Shown: one piece after another, positions 1-7,568 of the stretch | Position numbering within the stretch: position 1 is the stretch's first letter | How the letters are laid out: each line of letters starts with the position of its first letter | From: an uncultured Collinsella sp. | GTDB taxonomy: Bacteria > Actinomycetota > Coriobacteriia > Coriobacteriales > Coriobacteriaceae | Direction: 5' to 3' | DNA length: 52,778 bases | NCBI GenBank assembly: GCA_905210085.1 | Contig: CAJLVJ010000007.1 | Span: forward strand, 1-52,778 | The notes under the pieces: model-generated | Seen by the model: only the letters and a program-made list of their open reading frames with translations | Told to the model about the DNA's origin: nothing | Databases searched by the model: none | Made by a program: the position numbers and the translations under genes

Positions 1-124
1 ACCGCAGGAAGCTTGGATACGCCTAGGCGCGGTCCAAGAAATCGTCCGCACCCCCAAACAGGAACTATTTCACCGCAACTTTGTTTTTATTGGTGTAAAA
101 GGCGGGCCATGCTTGGCGGCGGGT

Positions 125-142
125 TTGTTATTCGTTTGTAAA
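125..142 (+). promoter_or_regulatory. candidate Pho box upstream of pstS
   Basis: Two similar 7-mers, TTGTTAT and TTGTAAA, lie 11 bp apart start to start. That is the spacing of PhoB/PhoP-type direct repeats (CTGTCAT-like in E. coli; TT-rich-ACA on the other strand in Bacillus). A looser TGT-containing pair lies at about 81-98. The site is 140-160 bp upstream of a phosphate transporter, where such boxes are expected. No other feature was found in the first 266 bases. Pattern match only; the regulator is not in the window. Confidence 0.35.
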
Positions 143-284
143 GCCGAGTCGCGCTTGCGGTAAGGGTCTATCAGATGCCCGTAAGAAACCGCAGTTGGCG
201 TGGGCGCTGCCCGATCGAGGCCGTATCTTTCCAAACAGCAAAGCGGGCAGGGTGCCCGCGAGTCGCATGTATGAAAGGAAGATC

Positions 285-1223
285 ATGCTCGATCAGGCTT
301 ATTCTCGTCGTCAGTTCCTCGGCCTCGCTGGTGGTCTTGCCAGCATCGTCGGTCTCGGTCTCGTTGGTTGCGGCGGCACAGGCGCTTCTAGCGCCACCGA
401 CAAGGGTAGCGCCGCCGTTGCCGAGTCCGTCTCCGGCGAGGTGACCTACGACGGAGCCTCCTCGTTCCAGGCTCTCGTCGAGGCCGCTGCCGAGAAGTTC
501 ATGGATGCCAACCCGGACGTCTCCGTTTCCGGCTCGGGTAACGGTTCGGGCAAAGGCCTGACCGCTGTTGCCGCCGGCACCGTCACCATCGGTAACTCCG
601 ACGTCTTCGCCGAGACCAAGCTCGAGGCCGACCAGGTCAAGAACCTCGTCGACCACGAGGTCGCCGTCGTGGGCATGGGCCCCGTCGTCTCCAAGAACGT
701 GACGGTCGACGACCTGTCCTTCGAGCAGCTCAAGGGCATCTTCTCCGGCCAGATTACCAACTGGAACGAGGTCGGCGGTGACGACGCCACCATCGTCGTG
801 CTCAACCGCAAAGCCGGCTCCGGTACCCGCGCCACCTTCGAGGCAGCCGTCTTTGGTGACGAGGCCGTCGACTTTAAGGGCGACGCCGAGCTCGACAAGT
901 CCGGTGATGTCCAGACTCAGATGGCCAGCACCGACAATGCCATCTCCTACCTCGACTTCTCGCACTTCGACGACTCTAAGTTCAACGCCATCAAGGTCGA
1001 GGGCGTGGAGCCCAAGAGTGCAAACGTCACCGACGACTCCTTTAAGATCTGGGCTACCGAGCACATGTACTGCGCAAAGGACGCCGACGACGCCACCAAG
1101 GCATTCCTGGAGTTCATGCTTTCCGACGATGTCCAGGGCAAGCTCGTCGAGGAGCAGGGCTTTATCCCCGTCTCTGCCATGAAGGTCGTTAAGGACGCCA
1201 GTGGCAAGGTTTCTGCTAAATAA
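285..1223 (+). CDS. pstS: PstS, phosphate-binding lipoprotein of the Pst ABC transporter
   Basis: Extracytoplasmic substrate-binding protein that captures inorganic phosphate for PstCAB. The N-terminus carries a Tat motif (S7-R8-R9-Q-F-L), a hydrophobic stretch and a lipobox ending L26-V-G-C29, so a Tat-exported, lipid-anchored protein is predicted. The mature part is a PBP-like domain with the family pattern DGASSFQ near residue 48 and RKAGSGTR near residue 175. Length is 312 aa, normal for PstS. The chosen ATG follows AAGGAAG; an in-frame ATG 18 bp upstream is possible, and a longer frame from 195 would bury the Tat motif. First gene of pstSCAB; pstC starts 25 bp after it. Confidence 0.95.
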   Translation: MLDQAYSRRQFLGLAGGLASIVGLGLVGCGGTGASSATDKGSAAVAESVSGEVTYDGASSFQALVEAAAEKFMDANPDVSVSGSGNGSGKGLTAVAAGTVTIGNSDVFAETKLEADQVKNLVDHEVAVVGMGPVVSKNVTVDDLSFEQLKGIFSGQITNWNEVGGDDATIVVLNRKAGSGTRATFEAAVFGDEAVDFKGDAELDKSGDVQTQMASTDNAISYLDFSHFDDSKFNAIKVEGVEPKSANVTDDSFKIWATEHMYCAKDADDATKAFLEFMLSDDVQGKLVEEQGFIPVSAMKVVKDASGKVSAK

Positions 1224-1247
1224 GTAATCGCCTCGGAAAGGTTTGCA

Positions 1248-2156
1248 ATGGCAAAGCAACTGCCAAAGCGCGACCTTGAGAACGTGGGCCTGGGCGTCAC
1301 GGGCGCGTGCGTAGCGCTCGTGACGCTTGTCGTTGCCGCGCTCATCTTTATGGTCGCCCAGAAGGGCCTCTCGGCTTTTCTCAAGGACGGCGTTTCGGTC
1401 GTTGAGCTCTTCACCGGCACCAAGTGGGACCTGGCCAACACGGCTAAAAACGGCCTGCCCTACACCGGCGCCCTGCCCCTGATCGTCACCTCGTTTGCGG
1501 TCATGGTGCTCTCCACGCTTATCGCACTGCCCATCGCTATCGGCTCTGCTATCTTTGCGGTCGAGATTAGCCCTAAGTTTGGCTCCAAGATTTTTCAGCC
1601 GCTTATTGAGCTTTTGACCGGCATTTCCTCGGTCGTCTTTGGCCTGATCGGCTTTCACGTGGTCGTTGGCCTTATGAAGAGCGTTTTCCACGTGAGTACG
1701 GGTCTGGGCATCCTGCCCGGCGCCATCGTGCTGGCCGTCATGATCCTGCCGACCATGACCACCCTTTCGGTCGATGGCCTGCGCGCCGTGCCCGATAACT
1801 ATCGTCAGGGCTCGCTCGCGCTGGGCTACACCCGCTGGCAGACTATCTGGCACGTGGTGCTCAAGTCCGCCATGCCGTCGCTCATGACCGCGGTCATCCT
1901 TGGCATGACGCGCGCCTTTGGCGAGACGCTCGCCGTGCGCATGGTTATCGGCGGTATCGAGGCCATGCCGATGTCGCTGCTGTCGCCGGCGTCCACCATC
2001 ACCACCACGCTCACCACGTCTATGGCGGTCTATGCCGAGGGCTCGGCCCAGGACGATGTTCTGTGGGCGCTTGGTCTGCTGCTGATGGGCATGAGCCTCA
2101 TCTTCATCCTGATCATCCACCTTATCGGCCGCAAGGGGGCGAAGGCTCGTGGCTAG
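1248..2156 (+). CDS. pstC: PstC, phosphate ABC transporter permease
   Basis: Integral membrane subunit of the Pst phosphate importer; pairs with PstA. The 302-aa protein has about six hydrophobic segments. It carries the permease EAA-type cytoplasmic loop (G-L-R-A-V-P-D-N-Y-R-Q-G near residue 180), which docks on PstB, followed by RAFGETLAV, typical of PstC. ATG follows a GGAAAGG ribosome site. It overlaps pstA by 8 bp, implying translational coupling. Confidence 0.95.
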   Translation: MAKQLPKRDLENVGLGVTGACVALVTLVVAALIFMVAQKGLSAFLKDGVSVVELFTGTKWDLANTAKNGLPYTGALPLIVTSFAVMVLSTLIALPIAIGSAIFAVEISPKFGSKIFQPLIELLTGISSVVFGLIGFHVVVGLMKSVFHVSTGLGILPGAIVLAVMILPTMTTLSVDGLRAVPDNYRQGSLALGYTRWQTIWHVVLKSAMPSLMTAVILGMTRAFGETLAVRMVIGGIEAMPMSLLSPASTITTTLTTSMAVYAEGSAQDDVLWALGLLLMGMSLIFILIIHLIGRKGAKARG

Positions 2157-3075
2157 CACGCGCATCCATGTCGACGAGGCGAGACTCGGGCGAGTCCAAA
2201 AACAGGACCGCATCGCCACGGGCGTGTTGACGGCGATCGTCGCCATCGTCATGCTCATTGTCGTCTCCATGGTGGCCTATATCCTGTTCGAGGGCATCTC
2301 GACGCTGTTCCAGCCGGGCTTTCTCACGCAGCCCGCGCGCGCCAACGGAACCCAGGGCGGTGTGCTCTATCAGCTGTTCGACTCGTTCTATCTGCTGCTG
2401 ATCACCCTAGGTATCTCGGTGCCCATCAGCCTGGGTGGCGCGGTCTTCCTGGTCGAGTACGCACCCGACGGACCCATCCGCGACATCGCCTCCACCGCCA
2501 TCGAGACGCTGTCCTCGCTGCCTTCCATCGTCGTCGGCATGTTCGGTTTTCTGGTGTTCTCGGTGCAGCTGGGCTGGAAGTATTCCATCATCTCCGGTGC
2601 CGTCGCGCTCACCATGTTCAACATCCCCATTCTGGTGCGCGTAATCCAGCAGGCGCTCGAGGACGTGCCACAGGCCCAGCGCGATGCGTGCCTGGCTATG
2701 GGCCTCACCCGCTGGGAGGCCACGCTGCACATCCTGATCCCCGAGGCCATGCCCGCCATCGTGACCGGTATCGTGCTTTCGGCCGGCCGCGTGTTTGGCG
2801 AGGCCGCGGCGCTGCTCTTTACCTCGGGCATGAGCTCGCCGGTGCGTCTGAACTTCTTGAGCTTTAACCTGTCGAGCCCCACCTGCGCCTGGAACGTGTT
2901 CCGTCCCGGCGAGGCGCTCGCCGTGCACATCTACAAGATCTATGGCGAGGGCAGTCCCGAGGCCCAGCAGATAGTCTGGGGCACCGCGGCACTGCTGATG
3001 ATTTGCGTGCTGCTGTTTAACGTAGTTGCCCGTATCGTGGGCAAGCAACTGGCAAGGAGGATGACGGCCGAATGA
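2149..3075 (+). CDS. pstA: PstA, phosphate ABC transporter permease
   Basis: Second membrane subunit of the Pst importer, 308 aa. The start is GTG, lying inside the end of pstC behind a purine-rich GGGGGCGAAGG stretch. The protein has an N-terminal membrane segment, a BPD-type permease domain, the EAA-like loop (L-E-D-V-P-Q-A-Q-R-D-A) and the conserved GRVFGEAAAL segment. Its last bases overlap the pstB start (ATGA), so pstC, pstA and pstB are all coupled. Confidence 0.95.
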   Translation: MASTRIHVDEARLGRVQKQDRIATGVLTAIVAIVMLIVVSMVAYILFEGISTLFQPGFLTQPARANGTQGGVLYQLFDSFYLLLITLGISVPISLGGAVFLVEYAPDGPIRDIASTAIETLSSLPSIVVGMFGFLVFSVQLGWKYSIISGAVALTMFNIPILVRVIQQALEDVPQAQRDACLAMGLTRWEATLHILIPEAMPAIVTGIVLSAGRVFGEAAALLFTSGMSSPVRLNFLSFNLSSPTCAWNVFRPGEALAVHIYKIYGEGSPEAQQIVWGTAALLMICVLLFNVVARIVGKQLARRMTAE

Positions 3076-3944
3076 GCGAGATAAATGCAACGCCTGCAAC
3101 CGAAGCGGCATCGTCCGAGAACCAGGACTTCCTGTCGAGCGTGGGGGAGAGCGAGAAGCGCGTGCGCGTAAGCGGCAAGGCCGTGAGCGATGAGGTCGTG
3201 CTCTCCACCAAGGACGTCAACGTGTACTATGGCGACCACCATGCGCTACACGACACGTCGCTCGACTTTCACAAGGGCGAGATCACGGCGCTCATTGGGC
3301 CTTCGGGCTGCGGTAAGTCGACCTTCTTGCGCAGCCTCAACCTTATGAATCGCGAGATTCGCGACTGCCGTGTGGAGGGCGAGATCGACTACCGCGGGCG
3401 CAACGTGAATACCAAGACCGAGAACACGTACGAGCTGCGTCGCTCCATTGGTATGGTGTTCCAGCAGCCCAATCCTTTCCGCAAGTCCATTCGCGACAAC
3501 ATCACGTTTGCGCTCAAGCGCCACGGCATCACCGACCGCGACGAGCTTGATCGTATGGTCGAGGAGAGCCTGCGCGGTGCGGCGCTGTGGGACGAGGTCA
3601 AAGACAAGCTCGACAAGAGCGCCTACGCGCTTTCGGGCGGTCAGCAGCAGCGCCTATGCATTGCGCGTACGCTGGCGCTCAACCCCGATGTGATTCTATT
3701 TGACGAGCCTTGCTCAGCGCTCGACCCCATCTCGACGCTGGCGATCGAGGACCTTATGTCGTCGATCGTTGCCGACCGCGCCATCGTTATCGTGACGCAC
3801 AACATGGAGCAGGCGTCGCGCGTGTCCAACCGCACGGCGTTCTTCTACATGGGTGATATGGTCGAGTACGACGAGACTGACGAGATTTTCCAACGGCCCA
3901 AGGATAAGCGGCTGAATGATTACCTCACCGGCATGTTCTCCTAG
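3072..3944 (+). CDS. pstB: PstB, phosphate ABC transporter ATPase
   Basis: Cytoplasmic ATPase that powers phosphate import. Visible motifs: Walker A GPSGCGKST at residues 76-84, Q-loop VFQQPNPF, signature LSGGQQQRLCIARTL and Walker B VILFDEP followed by CSALDP. At 290 aa it is about 40 residues longer than usual; the extra length is a Ser/Glu/Ala-rich N-terminal tail before the ATPase fold, with no recognised motif. It is last in the operon. phoU, which often follows pstB, is absent; a terminator and an unrelated gene come next. Confidence 0.95.
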   Translation: MSEINATPATEAASSENQDFLSSVGESEKRVRVSGKAVSDEVVLSTKDVNVYYGDHHALHDTSLDFHKGEITALIGPSGCGKSTFLRSLNLMNREIRDCRVEGEIDYRGRNVNTKTENTYELRRSIGMVFQQPNPFRKSIRDNITFALKRHGITDRDELDRMVEESLRGAALWDEVKDKLDKSAYALSGGQQQRLCIARTLALNPDVILFDEPCSALDPISTLAIEDLMSSIVADRAIVIVTHNMEQASRVSNRTAFFYMGDMVEYDETDEIFQRPKDKRLNDYLTGMFS

Positions 3945-3999
3945 TCCGGGACATGCTTGAGGCCCGCGGCGGCCACGGTTACCGCGGGACTGATTGGAG

Positions 4000-4036
4000 A
4001 GGCGGATCATCTCTTGCGGGAGATGGCCCGCCTTTT
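4000..4036 (+). terminator. Rho-independent terminator of the pst operon
   Basis: AGGCGG and CATCTC pair with GAGATG and CCGCCT around a short loop, followed directly by TTTTT. A second GC-rich hairpin (about 3964-3988) lies just before it. Confidence 0.8.
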
Positions 4037-4107
4037 TGTGTCGTGTGCGGCCCGGCTTTTCGCTGCTATCATGGACAACGTTGAATTTCTACGAAGGAGC
4101 AGGGCAT

Positions 4108-5967
4108 ATGGCGATTCTTTTGGGATGCGATTCCGTCAGCCTAGAGTTTCCCACCAAGCATATTTTCGATAGCGTGACGCTCGGCGTGGACGAGGGCGAC
4201 CGTATTGGTATCGTCGGCAAAAACGGCGACGGCAAGTCGACGCTGCTGAGCGTGCTCGCCGGTACGCTGGAACCCGATGACGGACGCGTGACGCACCGCC
4301 GCGACACCACGATCGGATTGCTCGGCCAAAAGGACAACCTGGTCGATACCGACACCGTGCATCATGCCGTCGTCGGCGACACGCCCGAGTACGAGTGGGC
4401 GTCGAGTCCGCGTACGCGCCAGATTCTGGCTGGCCTTATTAGCGATGTGCCCTGGGAGGGCACGGTGGGCGAGCTTTCGGGCGGTCAGCGCCGTCGCGTG
4501 GACCTCGCGCGCCTGCTGATCGGCGACTTCGACGTGCTCATGCTCGACGAGCCCACCAACCACCTGGACATGCGCACCATCAACTGGCTCGCGCGTCACT
4601 TAAAGGCTCGCTGGCAGCGCGGCCAGGGCGCGATGCTCGTGGTCACGCACGACCGCTGGTTCTTGGACGAGGTCTGCACCAGCATGTGGGAAGTCCACGA
4701 CGGCCAGGTCGATCCCTTCGAGGGCGGCTATTCGGCATACATCCTACAGCGCGTAGAGCGCGACCGCATGGCCGCGGTTACCGAGGAGCGCCGTCGCAAC
4801 ATGGCACGCAAGGAGCTCGCGTGGCTGAGCCGCGGTGCCCAGGCGCGTTCCACCAAGCCCAAGTTTCGCGTGGATGCCGCTCGCGAGCTCATCGCCGACG
4901 TGCCGCCCGTGCGCGACGAGCTGGAGCTCAAGCGCCTGGCGGTGAGCCGCCTGGGCAAGCAGGTTATCGACGTGGTCGACGTGGACGCCGGCTATACGGA
5001 TACCGATGGCGCGCCCAAGCAGGTGCTCTCCGACGTGACCTGGCTCATCGGTGCGGGCGACCGCTATGGTCTTTTGGGCGAGAACGGCGCTGGCAAGTCG
5101 ACACTGCTCGATGTGATCCAGGGTAAGATTGAGCCCACGCGCGGCCGTGTGAAGATTGGCCAGACGGTGCGCTTTGGCGTGCTGTCGCAGCAGCTCGAGG
5201 AGCTCGAACCCTACATGGGCGACACGATCCGCGAGGTGCTCGGCAACTATAAGAAGTACTACGTCATCGACGGCAAGGAAACTTCGCCCGAGAAGCTCTG
5301 CGAGCGCCTGGGCTTTACGACGCAGCAGCTCTGGAGCCGCATCGGCGATCTTTCGGGCGGCCAGCGCCGTCGCCTGTCGCTGCTGCTGACGATCCTGGAC
5401 GAGCCCAACGTGCTCATCCTGGACGAGCCCGGCAACGACCTGGATACCGACATGCTCGCGATTGTCGAGGACCTGCTCGACGGCTGGCCCGGCACGTTGA
5501 TCCTGGTGACACACGACCGCTTCTTGATGGAGCGCGTGACCGACCAGCAGTGGGCGCTGATCGACGGTCACCTGACGCATATGCCCGGCGGCGTCGACCA
5601 GTACCTGCGTCTGTGCAATGCCACCGCCGAGGGCGAACCCGTGGGCGCGCCGAGTGCCAAGACCGGCACGTTCGACACCGGTGCTGCGGCAGCTGCGGCC
5701 GAAAAACCCAAGTCGAGCGGCCAGCCCAATGGCCTTTCCAACGCCGAGCGCCAGAAGCTCCGCCGCGAGGTGAGCTCGCTCGAGCGCAAGATGGAGACGC
5801 AGCGCGCCCGCGTGGAGGAGGCCGAGGCCGCGATGGCCCAGGTCGACCCCACCAACTACACGGCGCTGGGCGAGCAGCAGGCAAAGATCGACGAGGCTCA
5901 CGCCGCCATGGACGAGCTGGAGATGGCGTGGCTCGAGGCGAGCGAGAAGCTCGAGGGTGAGGAGTAG
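4108..5967 (+). CDS. Uup-type ABC-F ATPase
   Basis: Soluble twin-ATPase protein of the ABC-F family; relatives act on ribosomes or translation and lack membrane domains. The first domain has GKNGDGKST (residues 37-45), LSGGQRRRVDLARLL and LDEPTNHLD. The second has GENGAGKST near residue 325, LSGGQRRRLSLL and LDEPGNDLD, where Gly replaces the usual Thr. An Ala/Lys-rich linker leads to a C-terminal coiled coil from about residue 545, as in Uup. Length is 619 aa. The ATG follows AAGGAG with good spacing; an earlier in-frame start would overlap the pst terminator. Uup is favoured over EttA or resistance-type ABC-F because of the C-terminal coiled coil. Confidence 0.85.
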   Translation: MAILLGCDSVSLEFPTKHIFDSVTLGVDEGDRIGIVGKNGDGKSTLLSVLAGTLEPDDGRVTHRRDTTIGLLGQKDNLVDTDTVHHAVVGDTPEYEWASSPRTRQILAGLISDVPWEGTVGELSGGQRRRVDLARLLIGDFDVLMLDEPTNHLDMRTINWLARHLKARWQRGQGAMLVVTHDRWFLDEVCTSMWEVHDGQVDPFEGGYSAYILQRVERDRMAAVTEERRRNMARKELAWLSRGAQARSTKPKFRVDAARELIADVPPVRDELELKRLAVSRLGKQVIDVVDVDAGYTDTDGAPKQVLSDVTWLIGAGDRYGLLGENGAGKSTLLDVIQGKIEPTRGRVKIGQTVRFGVLSQQLEELEPYMGDTIREVLGNYKKYYVIDGKETSPEKLCERLGFTTQQLWSRIGDLSGGQRRRLSLLLTILDEPNVLILDEPGNDLDTDMLAIVEDLLDGWPGTLILVTHDRFLMERVTDQQWALIDGHLTHMPGGVDQYLRLCNATAEGEPVGAPSAKTGTFDTGAAAAAAEKPKSSGQPNGLSNAERQKLRREVSSLERKMETQRARVEEAEAAMAQVDPTNYTALGEQQAKIDEAHAAMDELEMAWLEASEKLEGEE

Positions 5968-5973
5968 GCGAGG

Positions 5974-6744
5974 ATGATCAAGGCCGCGTTTTTCGATATC
6001 GACGGCACGTTGCTGAGCTTTAAGAACCATCGGATTCCGTCGTCGGCGCAGCAGGTGCTCGACAGTTTTCATGAGCAGGGGATTGCGTGCGTGATTGCCA
6101 CGGGCCGCCCGACCTACCAGATGCCGGATTGGCTGTTCGACTTGGGATGGGATGCGTACATTACGCTTTCGGGCCAGCACTGCTTTGATGCCGAGGGCGT
6201 CTATCGCAGCTGTCCGATCGATCCGGACGACGTTGCGGTGATTGTGGACCAGGTGGCGCAGGGGCGCTACGACTCGCTGTGCATGCAGGGCGAGAACTCG
6301 TTTGTGAACCGCCTGTCCGAGCGCGTGGTGACGGCTGCCGACAATGCCGGAATCTCGTATCACGAGGAGCCTTTTGAGCATGCTTTCGATGCACCGGTTT
6401 ACCAGTTCTGCGCCTTTGTGGACCCGGCCGACGAGCATATCGTGACCGACGCTGTGGCGCATTCGCTTACCACGCGCTGGTGTGATCTGTTCTGCGACAT
6501 AATCCCCGCTAGCGGCGGCAAGGACCTGGGCGTGGTAGCGACGCTGGAGCGCCTGGGTGTCGATGCGAGCGAGGCGATTGCCTTTGGCGATGGCGAGAAC
6601 GACCTGTCGATGTTTTCCGCCGTGGGCACGAGCGTGGCCATGGGTAACGCGCAGGATACGGTGAAAGCTGCAGCGACCTATGTGACGACCGCCGTGGACG
6701 ACGACGGGATCTATAACGCCGCGAAGTACTTTGGACTGTTATAG
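5974..6744 (+). CDS. HAD-superfamily (Cof-like) phosphatase
   Basis: Predicted Mg-dependent phosphatase on small phosphorylated metabolites or sugars. The nucleophile motif FDIDGT has D8 and D10; the C-terminal motif FGDGENDLSMF near residue 205 supplies the metal-binding acids; an AMGNAQ segment follows, as in the Cof type IIB group. Length is 256 aa. It starts 6 bp after the ABC-F gene with GGCGAGG as ribosome site, so the two are probably cotranscribed. The substrate cannot be told. Confidence 0.85.
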   Translation: MIKAAFFDIDGTLLSFKNHRIPSSAQQVLDSFHEQGIACVIATGRPTYQMPDWLFDLGWDAYITLSGQHCFDAEGVYRSCPIDPDDVAVIVDQVAQGRYDSLCMQGENSFVNRLSERVVTAADNAGISYHEEPFEHAFDAPVYQFCAFVDPADEHIVTDAVAHSLTTRWCDLFCDIIPASGGKDLGVVATLERLGVDASEAIAFGDGENDLSMFSAVGTSVAMGNAQDTVKAAATYVTTAVDDDGIYNAAKYFGLL

Positions 6745-6752
6745 CTGCGGCT

Positions 6753-6815
6753 CGGCACTTGGGGACGTTCCTTATCTGCCGGCACCTGGGGACACTCCTT
6801 GCGGGGCGTCCCCAT
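6753..6815 (+). repeat. REP-like repeat, GGCAC..GGGGAC family
   Basis: Two tandem half-copies of CGGCACTTGGGGACGTTCCT-like sequence about 27 bp apart, then a GGGGCGTCCCC hairpin and a T-rich run that could terminate transcription of the HAD gene. The same words recur at 27121 and 40039, and in a partial form at 46690. Confidence 0.75.
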
Positions 6816-6852
6816 TTTGTTTTCGTCCCGCACGTTTTGTGAAACACGGCTA

Positions 6853-6898
6853 ACTTTTAGGCAAAGTAGTAAGACATGGGCAACTTTTGCGGTAAAGT
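6853..6898 (+). promoter_or_regulatory. twin operator candidate for the DtxR/MntR-like repressor
   Basis: Two inverted repeats, ACTTT-N5-AAAGT (6853-6867) and ACTTT-N6-AAAGT (6883-6898), are 30 bp apart. The second contains TAAAGT, a possible -10 box. They lie 55-100 bp before the start of a metal-dependent repressor, which suggests autoregulation. Pattern match only. Confidence 0.5.
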
Positions 6899-6951
6899 AA
6901 GCTGTGAAAAGTATCCAAAGGCTAACTAGCAATCATCGCGAAAGGCGGCCC

Positions 6952-7341
6952 ATGGCCCTACGTGAATCCGGAGAAGACTATCTCGAATCGATCTACGTTC
7001 TGTCGGAACGTCAGGGCATCGTGCGCTCGATCGACGTTGCGGAGTACCTCGGCGTAACCAAGGCGAGCGTTTCCAAGGCCATGGCGACGCTGGAAAGCAA
7101 CGGCTATGTCGAAATGGGCAAACGAGATGTTCATCTGACAGAGCGCGGTCTGGAGGTCGCGCGCCAAATGTGGGAGCGCCACTGCTTTTTCGTGGGGCTT
7201 TTGGAGGATGCAGGCGTATCGGCCGAGGTGGCGTCGCAAGAGGGCTGCCACATGGAGCACTGCCTGAGCGAGGAGAGCTTTGAGAAGCTAAGATCGATGC
7301 TGGGACGGGAAGATGTGGCGGGTCCAACAACGGAAGCCTAA
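6952..7341 (+). CDS. DtxR/MntR-family metal-dependent transcriptional repressor
   Basis: DNA-binding regulator sensing Mn(II) or Fe(II). The 129-aa protein has an N-terminal winged helix (S-I-D-V-A-E-Y-L-G-V-T-K-A-S-V-S-K) and a short helical dimerisation domain; there is no SH3-like third domain, as in MntR. Putative metal ligands: D9-Y-L-E12 as in MntR, H77, and C99-x-x-E102-H103, where Cys is DtxR/IdeR-like while MntR has Glu. Metal preference is therefore unclear. The chosen ATG follows AAAGG; an in-frame GTG 48 bp upstream would sit close to the operator pair and lacks a ribosome site. Confidence 0.85.
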   Translation: MALRESGEDYLESIYVLSERQGIVRSIDVAEYLGVTKASVSKAMATLESNGYVEMGKRDVHLTERGLEVARQMWERHCFFVGLLEDAGVSAEVASQEGCHMEHCLSEESFEKLRSMLGREDVAGPTTEA

Positions 7342-7477
7342 CTGACCCACAGTGGCGCGGAGTTCACGCAAAGCGCGAACCAGCGACCGGGACCAGCGGC
7401 CCTTTCGGCCAAGTCCATTTCAGCTAAGGAACCCCGCCAGCAAGCGATGCCCAAGAACCGCCAGCTGTGTCAATGCA

Positions 7478-7552
7478 GGCCGGGGCCGGGCTTGGTTTTG
7501 AAAACACTCCGCAGCGCGAGGCCCGTCTTCAAAACCAAGCCCGGCCCCGGCC
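7478..7552. repeat. perfect 25-bp inverted repeat with 25-nt loop
   Basis: Positions 7478-7502 and 7528-7552 are exact reverse complements, GC-rich at the base and TTTTGAA next to the loop. It lies between the convergent repressor gene and the zinc-ATPase gene and starts 17 bp past the ATPase stop, so it may act as a bidirectional terminator, although no T-run follows on either strand. The preceding 136 bp (7342-7477) show nothing recognisable. Confidence 0.85.
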
Positions 7553-7568
7553 GGACAGCCCACGAACG

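Noticed and set aside
1..124. End of an upstream gene
   Set aside because: No frame in this stretch shows a coding pattern or recognisable C-terminus.
171..2270. Long open frame antisense to pstS and pstC
   Set aside because: Low-complexity His/Gly/Asp/Val product typical of GC-rich antisense frames; the plus strand encodes clear pst proteins.
6904..6951. Earlier GTG start for the DtxR/MntR-like gene
   Set aside because: Adds 16 residues absent from the family, lacks a ribosome site and lies close against the operator pair.
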